Source: Tetracentron sinense (lineage: Eukaryota; Streptophyta; Magnoliopsida; Trochodendrales; Trochodendraceae). Taken from it: a DNA stretch of 64,000 nucleotides. The DNA lies in the NCBI GenBank assembly GCA_015143295.1, contig CM026564.1, positions 9,846,416-9,910,415 of the forward strand. The letters are read 5' to 3'. A program made the translations under genes and the position numbers. This document shows, one piece after another, positions 36,001-51,000 of the stretch. The notes under the pieces are model-generated. The model was not told the DNA's origin. It made no database searches and saw only the letters and a program-made list of their open reading frames with translations. Within the stretch, counting starts at the first letter, position 1; every line of letters begins with the position of its first letter.

Positions 36001-39000
36001 ACTTTGACATCCTTATTACTAGCATCTGACGGTTGTAAAACTTCGCCTAGCATTCACTATATTATTAAAGAACATCGCATCTTTATCTCCTTTGAGCTAT
36101 TCCATCCTTGAATTTTGCTCTCAACTCATATCTTTCAATTGGGTGACTTTGTGATTTGAGATTGACGATTTTTTTTTCTCCTAAGATACTGGGGTTAGGG
36201 TGCACATGGGTCGAGCGAGGGTTAAGCTGGGCCCAATCCTTGACCTAGGAGTCGAGTGTGAGTGCCCAGCTTGATCCCAACATGGGGGATAACGACTAAC
36301 CCATGCTTGATGCTTAAAGGAAATGGTTGACCCCAAGCCCATAGTTTAAAATATCGGTATCTGGGTAGGTATTGGTAAGTCCAATATAGGAAATGTTGTC
36401 GATATGTATCAAGGATACACAAAAACTCAGTAAAAAATGAAGGAAATTCACTCAAGGAGACTCAAATCCAAACTTATTTCAAAGCAAAGATAACATCAAA
36501 TAAGGTTGGTAGTCCTTTAGATACTATTTGACTATCTATTTGAGTTTCTACTATTCATTACTTTATACGCTGTGTATAGTATGAATACATATATAGTTTA
36601 AAATATCGGAACCGAGGTACGTGTTGGTAAGTCCAATATAGGAAACGTTGTCGATATGTATTGAGGATACGCACAAAAACTTAGTTAAAAAGTAAGGAAA
36701 CTTAAGAAACTCACTCATGGAGACTCAAATCCAAACTTATTTCAAAGCAAAGATAACATCCAACAGGGTAGTTAGTCCTATAGATACCATTTGAACTATC
36801 TATTTGAGTTTCTACTATTTAGTACTTTATACTTCATAGAACCACATATATGCTGTGTGTATATGTATGAATACATATTTACAGGCTATATTGAGAAACA
36901 AATTGAAGCATGATTCTTCAATAAAACATTCATTTGTAAGTAATGAAATATATAAAATATCAAGTTAAAAAAAGGAAATACATAAAGAGATGCATTCCAT
37001 AAACAATGCATATGCAAAAGCTGTAACTGGGTGATGTTTCTGACTTGATCACAGGTCAATCTAAACCGCAGAGGGCTATTCTGACCTATGGCAAAAGGGG
37101 AAAATGGCAAAGGAAATGGGGTTGAGAGCACACCAAGAATTCTGAGATTACCGAGGATTGGCCGCCCTTGGCCTAGTCAATGACTAGTGGTGTATTGTTG
37201 TCGTGATGATGTTGTCCCTTTTTGGTTAATAACCTTTCCTATTTATAGGATTTTGATTTGGGACAGAATGATTGTCATTCTTTGTAACGGACACATTAAA
37301 TATTTGTAACGCTTTTGGGTATTTAATATAATAACGCCTTTGCATTTATTATAATAAACGCCTTTGCATTTATTTGTGTTAGAACAATCACACCTATTCC
37401 TCGGGTGCTGTACAACGACTTGTTACTCATCAAAAGTTCTAGGTGGATTGGTGAAGGTGGCTTCGCTTTACACGTGATGGCACACTCTTCGACCAATGAA
37501 TCTTTCACCCTCCAAACCTTAAGTCTCTTTTTTACCCTTTTATTATATGCGAACATTATGGAAAAACACATAAGTATATAGTTAAAGGCATTATAGCGAA
37601 AATGTGGACGACACAGTACCCAATACAGGTGAAAGACGTCATTTATCATGATGAAGGCGCAAGAGATAAGTCCACGCATTTCTCTTAAAAAAATCACCCA
37701 TCAACATTAGCCCCCTGTCTGAGACATCATTATAATGTTTGTCGAAGACACGCCTTTGCCTTCATACTTGGGAAAATTTTCAAGATTTTGCAATTTTCGC
37801 CTTTAAACCGAAATATTTAATGCTTGTGCTTTTGAAGCTTGACACGTGTCAAATAGTGACGTTTGACCTGTCGCCTTCGTTTAATGGATATGACCGTTGG
37901 TCATAATGACTGAAGGCGCATCAATCAACAGACGCCTTTTCATATTCCAACTTTTGGTCTCCCACCTTTTGCCTATTTATTTGACTTTTTGGTTCATTTT
38001 CACTTCACCTCTTCTTGTTTGTTCTTATTCTTCTCTTTAACCTCTCTTGCTTTCTCGAGAAACTTTTTCTCTTCTCTTGCATTTCAATGGCTTCGCATGA
38101 AAGGTTGGGAGATATTGGAGACTCGTTTTTCATAGATGCTCAATAGATGCATCCAAACACAAGCATTCCAACTGATGAATGGTGTTTGTTAAGAGAAGAC
38201 CCTACTGATGGCACTGGGAGTCCACCTCCAGCCATAGGTGTTCCAAGATTCAAGGTATCTAGAGGCGATTTCCTTCCAATGAAGCCCACTTTTCGATCTC
38301 ACTCTGGACCATCTGGAGACTGGGAAGGATGGATCCATGATATGCTGAGCGATGATGAGTTCGTAGAACTTCTCAAAGATGCTGGAGTGAAAGAGGCGGT
38401 GGAACTGACTTCATCGTTCCAGATAAAGAGGGATCAGGATGCTTTGAAGCAACTCCTCTTCTGGTGGAACCGATCAACTTATACTTTCATAACCCCTTGG
38501 GGTGAGGTGGCGCCTTCATTAGAGGATGTAGCAGCATTGCTGCAATTAGAGATTTTTGGTGAACATGTCATAGCCGCCATCAACTACAATGACCCAGTTA
38601 TGATGGAATGCACAGAGGCTTTAACATCGGCCTTGAAGGCGTCTACAAAGAAGTCTATGAAGAGAGCCAATTTCAATGACTGGGTCCGTTATTTTTGGAG
38701 AGAACAAGCCTCCAAGAAAAAAGGAGTTGGTACTTCTCAACCCTCAGCTTATGGTGCTGGGATGCACAGCCCTTTCAGGAGAGAGGCTTTTATTGCTGTG
38801 TGGTTGTCAAGATACATCTTCCCCGCCTACCCTTATGAAAAAATCCAAGAGCGCCTTTTTGGTTGCGCTTCGAGAATTGCTAACGGCACGAGGTACTCCT
38901 TAGTTTCTCTATTTTTGGGTAATCTTTACCACAATTTGGATTTATTTCATAGAGATCTAGTCAAATCCAAGGGCGAGTCTCCAATAGAGATCTTCGCTTG

Positions 39001-42000
39001 CGCCTCCTTCCTCCAGATGTGGTTATGGGAGAGAGTCCCAGGATACGCGCCTTCACCTTCTTCATTAGTCCAACTAGCTATTAATAAAGGGACTCCAGAG
39101 AAGTTATTCCCCAGAGCTCTTCGATGGTCTAATGTCAGGCCAAAGAAGAATGCGAAGCTTTTTCATTCACTGGATAAGGGGTTTTTCAACTTCCGCCCTT
39201 ACACTCAGACTCTTGAAGGCGCACTCCCTCTGGACTACTACACTCCGGGGACCTCTTTCCAGCAAGTTGATTTTCCAGGTCATATCACAGCACAAGACCT
39301 CAACTTTTTTGCTATTATTACTTATAGTGTCTTAGTAGTAATCAATGAATCGCCTTTTATATCGGTCTCCTACAACCCCAGCCGTTTTCAGAGACAGTTT
39401 GGCCTTGACCAAGGAGTCCCTTTACTGAGTGTACACGCCTATCCACCACCGGCAGCAGGGAGGATGCACCTGGTTAGTAGATGGCGAGAGTATTTATCTC
39501 CCGCCCTTGACTCCTTTCTATTGCCACAAGCTGATCGGGAGGGACGATATACTCCTGCTATGAAGGAGTATTGGGCCAGGTCGATTACGTATTTTCAAGA
39601 CTTCATCAATTCTCCTTCTCTTGAGGTTCTGCCTGAGGAGCCCAGTCCACGGCTAAAGGGACAAAAGAAGGCAGGAAAGAGAACTCTGAAGAAGACTACT
39701 GTTGGAGGTCTCAAGAGAAAATTAGTGCCAGCTTCTAAGAAGGCGGCTCCTCCAGCAAAAAGGAGTAAGAAGGTAAAACTTTACGCTTTTGACTTTCATT
39801 TCTTTACGCTTTTGACTTTGTTCCATTTCTGCCATTGACTCGAAATCCCTCTTAATTTTTATCTTCTCAAACAAAGGCGAGTACTTCGGGAGAAGAAAAG
39901 ACGTAAGATTTCTTAGCTCATCTTCGGAGGAAATTGAAAAAATACTGATGAAGAGGAAGAAACTGAAGCCATATATATTAGCGAAAGTGAATGGGATAAT
40001 GATTCATCTCCCTCAATTGGTGAAGAGTTAGAGGAGTCAAGGGGCTCTTTTTTCATGCGCCCTCGAAAGAAGGCCCCTAGTACTCCTGTTCACGTAGGGT
40101 CAGAGGCGAGAGAAGAAGCCCCCAGAACTCCCATTCATGACATCACCTGTATCTCGGCTTTCTTCGATGGGATTCCGAGCTACTCCATTAATGGGGTTTT
40201 GAGAAATGATCCAGAGCTTCACGGTGGAGCTGAGGTAATTGGCCAGCCCTCGTGTATTCCCATGGATTCTCTCTCTGGGATCGTGGGTGAAAATATCACT
40301 GGTTTTGAAGAAGATATGGCCATACTGAGAAATGAATTTGGTGATCTCAAAGAATCTACTCAGGTAGTGCCTTCTACAAGTAACCCGCCTTTGGTTACAG
40401 TGTCTTCACCGCCTTTTCAATCAAATGTTCCTGTTCCTTTACCTTCAGTGCCATTGATTGTTGCGCCCCAGATACCTCCAATAGACTCTTCGCCTTTAAT
40501 AGCTTCATGTTTCCTGCCTTCAAGACCTCTTCCAGTACATCAGAGTTCAACTTTGGCAGTTGTTCAAGGAAGTGAGTGGAGCTTGGCTACTCCTTTAGCT
40601 ACAACTCTGATTGGGGATTATAAAGTAAAGCCAGAGTTAGAGCCTTTTGGTTAATTGATTTTTGATAATTACGGCGACATCCTTGATGGCTGCTCTGTCA
40701 AGGCGCATTACTTCTGTTCTGTCTTCTTGGAGTCCATCTGCAAGGTCCTCCTATCAATGCACTAGAAATCTTTCACTGACATTTCTCCAGCCGATTTGAG
40801 GCATTGGAGAACAATTTTAGAAGATGCTCATGCCATAGGCGTTGAAATTGAATGGTTGCTGGTGCGCCTTGATGAACTTTCCATTGCTCAAGAGTTCCAA
40901 GGAAGGTTAATAGCGGCTGAGCAAGAAGAAAATGAGCATATGATAACATTGAACATGTTGGCTGATGCTGAGAAAGATGTTGCTTGATAGGGTGAAACAG
41001 GCAGAGGTAGAGTTGAGGGCTGCTCAGGCTAAACTCTACTCTTTGGAAGAAGAACAACAAATTCTGGCCAAGAACCATGAAGAATTAGAAGAAGTTATTG
41101 TGATGGAGCAGGATAAATTGAAGCCTCTCCGGGAAGAGGGCAAGGCATTGGAACATTTTATTGTAGGTGGACTCCTACAAGATCTTTTTGCTAAAAAATA
41201 GAGTGATGTACATGTACACCCCCTTTCTTTTTAACAGAAAATTTATATGTAATCATCAATATTTTGAGAAATGAAAAGAAAATCTTTATTATCTCTCTTC
41301 ATCTATTTCATGGATGATATAATTTTAGCCACTTCCCATTAATAGGATCATGTAAGATAAGTCCCATCAGACTTCTCAAGTCTATAATATCCGCTTTCCA
41401 TCGCTTCTCGAATAATATAGGGTCCTTCCCAGTTTGGTGTAAACTTAGAAGCGAATGTCCTATTTTTAACATGTAGGGCTGTGCGAAGGACAAGATCGCC
41501 TTTATTGAATAGTCGAAGTCGCACCATTTTATCATACGCCTTCGCTATTCGCCTTTGATAGTTAGTCCCTTGCTCTTCCGCTTTCATGCGCCTTTCTTCA
41601 ATAACTTCAACTTCTTTTGCCTTGACTATCCCATTAATCTCAAGTTTTGATTCGTCATTGAGTATCATTCTTGCCGAAGGGACAGCCATCTCAACTGGTA
41701 GGGTTGCCTCTACACCATAGACTAAAGAGTATGGTGATACTCTTGTCGCTGTTCGAGGCGACGTCCGATAAGCCCATAGTGTCATAAAATTTTGTGACCA
41801 CTTCTTGTACTCGCCTTCTACCATCTTTTTCAATATTTTGAGTAAAGTCTTATTTGTTGCTTCAGCTTGCCCATTTCCCTTCGGATAATATGGTGTGGAT
41901 TTGACATGTTTTATATGATATTTTTCTAGAAGCTCTCGAACAATGTTGTTGACGAAGGGTGTGCCATTATCTGTTATTATCCTGTTTGGGATGCCAAATC

Positions 42001-45000
42001 TATAGATAATATTTTCTTTGATGAAATTGGAGACTGCACCTCCAGTGGCTCGCTTTATGGGCACAGCTTCTACCCATTTCGTGTAATATTCAGTAGCTGC
42101 AATGATCCAAATATTTCCTTCGGAAGGCGGATTTATGGGACCTATGAGATCGAGCCCCCATGTATGGAAGGGCCATGGTGAACTGATTTGTTGGAGTTTT
42201 AATGCTGGAACATGAATCGGATCACCTTGTACTTGACATTGATGGCAAGACTTTACAAATTTAGCTGAATCTGCTTCTATAGTAGGCCAATAGTATCCAA
42301 GTTCAAGGAGTTGAATATACAACTTTTTCCCTTGATGACTTCTACATTCGCCACTATGGACTTCAAAAAGCACTGTTTCAGCTTCTTGTTGATTTAAACA
42401 CCTCAGTGGAGTACCTTTAATCCCTTTTATAAAAAGCTCACTCTGATGTAAGAAAAACTTCTGCGCCTTTCTCTGCAGTCGGGATACATCTTTCTTGTTT
42501 AATGGCAATTCTCCACCTTTTATGTATTCAATATATGGTTGCCTCCAATCCTCTCCATTTTCTACGAGATGGCATTCGATAGGATCAGGAAGCGATTGAC
42601 ATCTAGGACAATCTCTTTGTAAATTGCTAGAGTCAGCAATCATATTTGGCCAATAAAGTCCAAATCTCTGTAAATGTCTGAATAACGGTACCGAAAGATT
42701 TTGACTACAAACCTTGTCGTGTACTTCTTTCAGTTGTCTTTTTGCTTCTTCTATTCCGATGCATTTCATGAGGATTCCATCTGATGACCGACAATACAAC
42801 GTGCCATCCAGGTGTAAGAAGTTTTTCAATGTTTTCAGAGATTCTGTTGAGTCGCCTTTGATGAGTTGGGTTTCAATTTCCTTTCGCCAATCGTTATCTT
42901 CAATAAGTTGAGGGCGTGATATTTCATTCCAGGCAACTGGGACTGTCTTTTTATGACGCTAATATCCTTCATTTCTCCCTCAAAAACTAATTTTGAGGCA
43001 AGTGTGGCTAAAGCATCAGCATGTTTATTACCAGAGCGTCCTGTATGTTCGAAAGTAATTTTCTTGAAACATTTTTCAAGTCGTTGCACTATTGCTCTAT
43101 ACAAGGCAAGACCGTGATCTTTGAGGGCGAAGTCGCCATTCATCTGACTGATGACTAGATTGGAGTCGCCTTTGACTTTCAATATTCGCACCCCCACTTC
43201 TTTGGCCATTGTTAAGCCAATGAGAAATGCTTCATATTCTGCGGTATTGTTTGAACAGTCAAAGTCTAGCTTGAAGGATAGCGAGGTAACTTCACCATCG
43301 GGTGCTTGTAGAACTACTCCGGCTCCACCACCTTTGTTAGTTCTAGAGCCGTCGAAAAACATAGTCCATTCTCCTTCTAAATTGTTGACGAGAGCAACTT
43401 CTGGTAAAATCCCGGGGATTTCTTCTGTAACTTCCAGATCATCCTGTTCAGGAAAACTAGCTAGAAGGTCTACTACCGCCTGCCCTTTTATGGCTTATAA
43501 CGTTTCACATTTTATATCAAATTCTGATAACATGAGGAGCCATTTGGCTGCTTGCCCTGACAGTACTGGCCTCGTTAACAGAAATTTGATTGGATCTGAT
43601 TTAGTGAAAACAATTACCTTGTGTGACAGAAGATAATGCCGAAACTTCTGTGCAACATTAATGAGTGATAAACACATCTTTTCAATCCGTGGGTACTTTA
43701 GCTCTGCATTCCTTAAAGCACGACTGATATAGTATATTGGTTGCTCATTTCCTTCGTCATCGTCTTGAGCTAATAGTGCACCAATGACATGATCTGTTGA
43801 TGCTAAATAAAGCTTTAATGTCTTTCATGGATTAGGAGCAATCATTGTAACTGTTGAAGACAAAACTTGTTTGACCTTTTCGAAAGCTTAGTAACATGCA
43901 GTCGTCCAGTCATATTTGACATCCTTTTTCAACAATTTTGAAAAAAGTTTTGTAATTTCCGCCAATCCAAGTATAAACCTCCGGATAGGATATTCTTCCA
44001 AGAAAACTTTTGAGTTCCTTAAAGTTTCGCGGCGGTGCCATCGTGAGTATAGCCTTTGTTTTTTCTGGGTCAACATTGATACCATGACGATGAACAATAA
44101 AACCGAGAAATTTTCCTGCCGATACTCCGAAGGCGTATTTCAAAGGGTTCATTTTGAGTTGGTATTTTCGGCATCTTTCGAACACCTTTTTCAAAATGGC
44201 CTCATGTATATTTCTTTTTTTTGATTTCACCACCAGGTTGTCAACATAATCTTCTACTTTTTTGTGAAACATGTCGTGGAAGATTGCGGTCATTGCCCTC
44301 TGATATGTTGCTCCAACATTTTTTAATCCAAAGGGCATGACAGTATAATAAAAGTTTCCAAAAGAAGTCCGGAAAGCCGTTTTCTCCACATCACTTGGTG
44401 ACATCCTAATTTGGTTATATCCACTATAACCATCCATAAAGGAAAATAACTCATGACCCGCTATTAGATCGATGAGTAAATCCATGTTTGGAAGAGGAAA
44501 GTCATCTTTTGGACATGCTTTATTCAAGTCTCTAAAATCCACACAACACCGTATTTGCCCGTTTTTCTTCTTTACAAGGACTATATTTGCAAGCCACGTC
44601 GGGTGTTGAATTGGTTTAATGAAACCTGCTTCCAACAATTTCTCAATCTCAACTTTGATTTGTTGCTCTATTTCTGGACGGAAATTTTGAGGTGCTTGTT
44701 TGACTGGTATTGCATTAGGGTCGACATTAAACTCATGCATTATTAAATTGATACTTAAGCCAGACATCTCATGATACGACGAAGACATCTTTATTATCGG
44801 CAAGAAGATTACATAAAGATTTCTTTTCTTCAGCAGACAATTTTGAACTCAAAAATACAGGACGTTGGTCCTTTTCATCTCCTAAATTGATTTTTTCTAA
44901 ATCTTCTTGGACCGCCTTCACACTGTCCTGCATGCATTCTGGGGCATTAGAGACTTCAGTTATTTTTCCTTTTGATGTTCCACCAGTAACATCATTAGAA

Positions 45001-48000
45001 ACTTCAGTTTTTTCTTCTTTTGAAGGTCCATCAGTAGCATTTCTTTCTTTTGTATTTACTACTGGTGGTTGTGATCGTCATAAATGGTATGCTATTCTCC
45101 CATCGGGCAATCTTACTCGGATCTACCTACTTTGATTTGTTGATTTGTGTGGTGATTGTTGGTGCCCGTCCTCCCCGCGAGGATTCTTTGTGATCGAAGT
45201 ATCCTCGGATCTCCTTTTTCCAGTAAAGGTGAGAGGAATGCCTTGAGGGACAGATAAGGCTGTTTCACCTTCGGGTGCGAGCTCATCATAAAAGGTGGCG
45301 TTGGTGATGTGAGCCTCAGATCTGTCAAAAGGGAACGCAGTAGCGGCAACTCGATGTTCTTTTCCTCCCCGAGTCCATTTAAGACATTGATGATAACTGG
45401 AGGGGACAACTTGGTGATGATGCAACCAAGGTCGGCCCAGAAGACAATGATAATTTACTGAGGCATCAAGCACATGAAAGCGAGTAGCACACCTGATAGC
45501 GTCCACCTGAAGGTCGATATTAACATAACCCATTGTGCGCTGGCTGTGATTGCTAAAATCCAAAACATCAATAGATTGAGTAGTAATACGGTTCATAGGA
45601 AGATTAATAGCTTTCACAGTAGAGAGGGGAAGTAAATTAATGGAGGATCTAGGATCGATAAAGACACGGCGAACTGTAGTGCCATTCAGGGTAGCAGTGA
45701 CATACAAAGGATGATTATGATCTGAGCGTGAGGCCATCATGTCAGCATTGGTAAATGTAATAGCGGGCATGGGTGGTGTGGTTTTTGCTGTAGAAGTTTT
45801 CCGGATGGCGCTGTCAGCTTTGAAGCATTCTTCGCCATATCGCTCAACAATTTTGATAAAAGCACGAGCAAGATCATGGCGAGCTGCGTCAGAAAAAGCC
45901 ATGTGATCCATAAAATTCTGGACAGCAGGGAGAAGCAAGAAGGCGGCTTCAGCTGAAGGCGCAATAGTCTCCTCAGTAGCAGCATGATGTCCAACCATAG
46001 CAACCCGCTCTGTAGGTTTGTGTGTGGGTAAAGGATTAGCATGTACCGAGGAATTGCCATCAGGGAGTTGGACTTCGCCCGCGGCGACCTTCCTGTGAAA
46101 AAATCGTCGCAATGGCCAGCAATTACTAGTAGAGTGACTAGTGTTGCGATGATAGATACAATAATTAAGACTCTTTTTGTCCTTTGGTGTCGGACGACGC
46201 AATGGAGTAGGAGGGCGAATGACGCCGTCTCAAAGCCATTCATAGAAATTATCTTCAATGAACTCGATATCGATGGGGAAAGGCGGAGGTTCATCAATCT
46301 TCGAGGGAACAACCTTAGGTTTCTTTGGTGGGCCAGAAGTGGGTCTGGACCGCTTCTTGTCGGGATGAACTTCTGCCGCTAGGATTTGTGCCTTTGGGGG
46401 ACGAGGTTCACGACGCCAAGTTCGTTTTCGTGTGACTTCACTGATTCGCTGGTGCGCCGGGTGGCCTGTTGAAGGCGGGAGAAGTTTGTTATACCGAGAT
46501 TCTCTAAATGAACTCGAAACTCTTTGAGCATGTCGCTGATGCAAGTTTGAATCAAGGAGTTTTCAGTAACAAGATCGCGACACTCAAAGGCGCGCTCGTG
46601 AAACCGTTTAACATAGTCTATCAGTCCTTCAGAAGGTTTCTGTCGTTCTCGGCTGAGATCAATAAAAGAAATACGATCTTCCACTAGGAAATTTTTTTTT
46701 GCAAACGCCGTGACCATGTCCTCCCAAGAGTGGATGGAATTGGGTACTAAATCACTGTACCAAGTATATGCACGGTCAGAAAGAGATTTGGAAAACTCCT
46801 GAAGACGTAATTCGTGGTCAGAGGCGTTCATGCCCAAAGCATCGACAAAACGCTTAAAATGCTCTCTGGCATTGCCGTCTTTTCCATTGTACTGAGGAAA
46901 AGTGGGGACAATATAGCCTTGGGGATATGGCTTTTGCAGTATAGTCGTCGAGTATGGCGGGTTGGAATCAAAATGAAAATTTTCATTCGCCGTTTGCCTC
47001 TGTCGTTCAAGAATGGCAACGACGTCAGCTGCAGTGACATAGCTTAGCTCAGATGTGTCATGGTCATGTGTATCATTCCGAGGGTGGCTACCGTGAATTT
47101 CTTGGAGCAAAAGCAGCATCTGAGTTTGAGCCTCTATAGCCTGAGCTTGGGTTTGGGATTGCTGCAATGTTTGGAGCATAGGGGCCATAACGGACATTAA
47201 CTCGGTAGCCAAACCACCATGATTAGGATTGGGGGTATCTTGGTTAGGTGCTGAAAAATCGTTGGTATTTCCTTCAGTGGATGCCATTTGATATTTGCAA
47301 AATCAAGCCCAGTGGAGTCGCCAAATGTAACTGGGTGATGTTTTTGACTTGATCACAGGTCAATCTAAACCGCAGAGGGCTATTCTGACCTATGGCAAAA
47401 GGGGAAAATGACAAAGGAAATGGGGTTGAGAGCACACCAAGAATTCTGAGAGTACTGAGGATTGGCCGCCCTTGGCCTAGTCAATGACTAGTGGTGTATT
47501 GTTGTCGTGATGATGTTGTCCCTTTTTGGTAAATAACCTTTCCTATTTATAGGATTTTGATTTGGGATAGAATGATTGTCATTCTTTGTAACAGACACAT
47601 TAAATATTTGTAACGCTTTTGGGTATTTAATATAATAACGCCTTTGCATTTATTATAATAAACGCCTTTGCATTTATTTGTGTCAGAACAATCACACTTA
47701 TTCCTCTGGTGCTGTATAGCGACTTATTACTCATCAAAAGTTCTAGGTGAATTGGTGAAGGTGGCTCCACTTTACACGTGATGACACACTCTTCGACCAA
47801 TGAACCTTTCTTCCTCCAAACCTTAAGTATCTTTTTTACCCTTTTATTATATGCGAACATGATGGAAAAACACCTAAGTTCATAGTTAAAGGCATTATAG
47901 CTAAAATTTGGACGACACAGTACCCAATACAGGTGAAAGGCGTCATTTATCATGTTGAAGGCGCAAGAGATGAGTCCACGCATTTCTCTTAAAAAAATCA

Positions 48001-51000
48001 CCCATCAACTTAACTATGTTATCATCATCTCTTACAAGATCGACCATGTGGCTGTGACTGAGGTATCTCAAGTATCAAACTGTCTTTCAGTAAAAGTTAA
48101 TATATGGCGAGCTTTTCCTCCTTTCGAAGAGTCTCCATGTTTTGTCTTACAACAAGCTAGATATCAGGATCCTCCTCATCTAAAGAGATGAACTACCTCT
48201 GCTGTCACATGGATAGAAGAGAAACTTCAGGATTTCTTTTTCATCTCAAAAATTTCTATTACAGCTTCCTGTAAATCAGTTTCTTCATCAACTTCCTGGA
48301 AAATATGATTATCCTCATTTGAGGTGATGGAGTCCATTCGTGTTGTCCCCTTAGATACAGATATTTCTTGTTACCGTTTCTTGCATGTTTGTCGGTAAAT
48401 GTTCCATCATCAACCTCCTTAGGGACGTGTAGGCATGTCTTAACATCCTTTCCCATATGAACCAATTGTTCCTTAAATTTAGCGATGCCTCCGTAATCAC
48501 TGGGACAATATTTGCAAATAATCTTGTGTTTGTCCCCAATCCCCATTCACCCTCTCTTCGTGCTCTCAAGCAATATTGAAAGATCCTAAGGCTTGATTTA
48601 GGACTGCAACACAATAATTAACTTAACAATGAAATAAATATGACAATGTTAAACACGAAGATTCATACTAAAAAATTTGACTAAGAAGAATCTAAGAGAC
48701 AGATTCAACTTATTAATAAAATATAATTATAAAATTAGTGTAAATTAACATAAATAATGATTACTCTCAGGTCTTTTAAAATTTATTTTCATGGGAAATT
48801 TTACAACTCTAAAATAGGAATTTTTTTGAGAAATAGTGCATTCGATATGCAGAATTTTTTACTATTTGAGGGAAAAATTATAAACTTTTTGGTAAAAACA
48901 CTATTTTTTGTTGTGTTGTTGAAACTTCAGGAAATGTTAAATTAAACATAAATACACACTTAAAAATAAAATACGAAAAGAAAATCATTGAACGTAAGAG
49001 ATGTATTTAGAATGGAGCAAAGACGCGCTAGCGATGGTGTATCATATAGGAGATAAATGTAATATACTACCGATAAAAAAAGGATGAATATAATATGCAC
49101 AAGTTGTTGAATACATCCAATACAAACTCAAATGAACAAAAGGACATATGACTACCCCATAGCAAGAGTTGCATTAGATCCATATGGAGTTGCGTGGTGG
49201 TTGAAAGTTGTCTTCTCTGTCTTGATTAGTTTGGCAATAATATTGGTTCTCCACATATGTATAATGTTGTGCCCAACTCATTAGATTATGATACCACGTC
49301 ATGTACTCACGAACTTGACGTTTGTACTCGTCATCTCCAACTTGCACCAACACTCCCTATTAGAATTATTGGCTATAATAGCCATTTGTTATGATCATTG
49401 AGATGGGATCGAAAGCCTTGGCCAGATATTATGTAATGGTAGCCATAAAGGCATCGGTTATAGGAGAATAACTTTCTATTAGATAGTGATTATTGCTATA
49501 TAAGGACATAGCATCGAAGCTAATCTATGGTTAATAGAGGCTTGTATCACTCGAATCTGGCTTAAGTTGACCATGAATCATTGGTTTACATCTACGATCG
49601 TCTCTTCTCGAAGATCCGGATCGCCGATCACTCGAATCTAGCTTAAGGGGGTCGACCATTAATCGTTGCTTTACATACACGACTACTGCCTCTTCTCGAA
49701 GATCCAGATTGCCGATCCTATGATTTTCTTACAATTGGTATCAGAGCTTTGGTTTAAGAGAGGAAGGCCCAATTTTGGCGTCTCCGGTATGGAGATAGTG
49801 TAACCCGCGAGCAACATGTAGACCTTGAGTCGTTGTTTCCATGACAAAGAAGGGAGGTTGGAGCCTTAGAGGTGGTCACGAAGAGGGCCACTGGCCATGT
49901 ACTCAGAGATTTCTAACGGGCAGGGAATGTATGATTTGGAGTCGAATTAGGGTTTGCATTATTAGTATATGGTGTTTGTGATGAATATGTAATCGTAGTC
50001 CCTAGAGAAACAAAGGCTGATCCATCAGATAGCCTTCAAAGAATCAGAAGATGATTTCGACGAAGGCCTAGTGGACTCAGAAAGAGTCAGCCAAGAGACA
50101 GCCCTCATTACAGGACCGACCCTGAAGACGCAATTTAAAGGCTTGGTCCAGGGCGGCGTTTTTGTCCCAACGTCATTTCTATTCCATTTCGAGAGCTCTC
50201 TAGCTGAGCCCTCATTGCTTGATTATCTGATGACAGAGATGAAGCCTTTCAGGGGAGCAATCAGAATAGGGGCTACTCCTAAGAAGAATTGGTCGGCGAA
50301 CGGAGATGAAGGGCTAGCTCGTGGTTCATCCCTAACAATTTCTCCCATGGCGACAACGAGAAAGGCGAGCAATCAGAATAGAGGCTACTCCTAAGAAGAA
50401 TTGGTCGGCGAACGGAGATGAAGGGCTAGCTCGTGGTTCATCCTTAACAATATTCTCCCATGGCGACAACGAATTTCTCTGAAGAAATTGAGGACTATTG
50501 AGGCCATCAATAAAGAACCAAAAGAACTGAGGGAGTGATTATTGGTAGCAAAAAATTGGAAGCTGTAGCCATTAAAATTAGGGCTCCATGATTATGGGTA
50601 GACACGAACCCAGGCCAGCAATTGAGGCTCCACGATTGCTCCAAGTGACGATTCCTTTTCTCTATCGAAGACTTGAAGTAAGATGAAGCCCGTTTATTTT
50701 ATTGGCTTGAGGTTGAAGAAAAGGGCAAGTAATGTGAGAGAAATGAATTCCATTACAGGTGTCACAGGTGTTACTATTCTGTTGGTAGAATATGGAAACG
50801 TATTGAGAGAAATCAAGTCCCACACCCAAAGACGCGTGGTTACTTTTCACAAAAAATTTAGATATTGGCTTATATAAACCACCCAAAACCAAGCTAAGCA
50901 AGCCATGAGCCACACAAGTAGACTCAATGATTGTATGCATGAATAGGAATTGACTACATTGGTTTGGATATGATGTAAATCACATACACTTGTAATGTGT

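Larger units (their letters stand above)
37022..48010 (-). mobile_element. Ty3/gypsy Tat-lineage retrotransposon with an antisense PMD gene (10,989 bp)
   Basis: Minus-strand order: 5' LTR (48010-47326), primer site, gag, protease, reverse transcriptase, RNase H, second RNase H, integrase, then a convergent plus-strand gene, polypurine tract and 3' LTR (37706-37022). Both LTRs are 685 bp. By eye they differ at about 30 positions (4-5 percent), which means an insertion roughly one to several million years old depending on the clock. gag and integrase are long open frames, but the rest of pol is spread over frames with perhaps three to six breaks, so it is a fossil. An extra antisense gene between integrase and 3' LTR is known in some Tat elements. 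No matching target duplication was seen at the outer edges. Confidence 0.92.

Noticed and set aside
38676-39335. Other-frame open stretches within the PMD gene
   Set aside because: They are shadows of the 563-residue frame and carry no motif.
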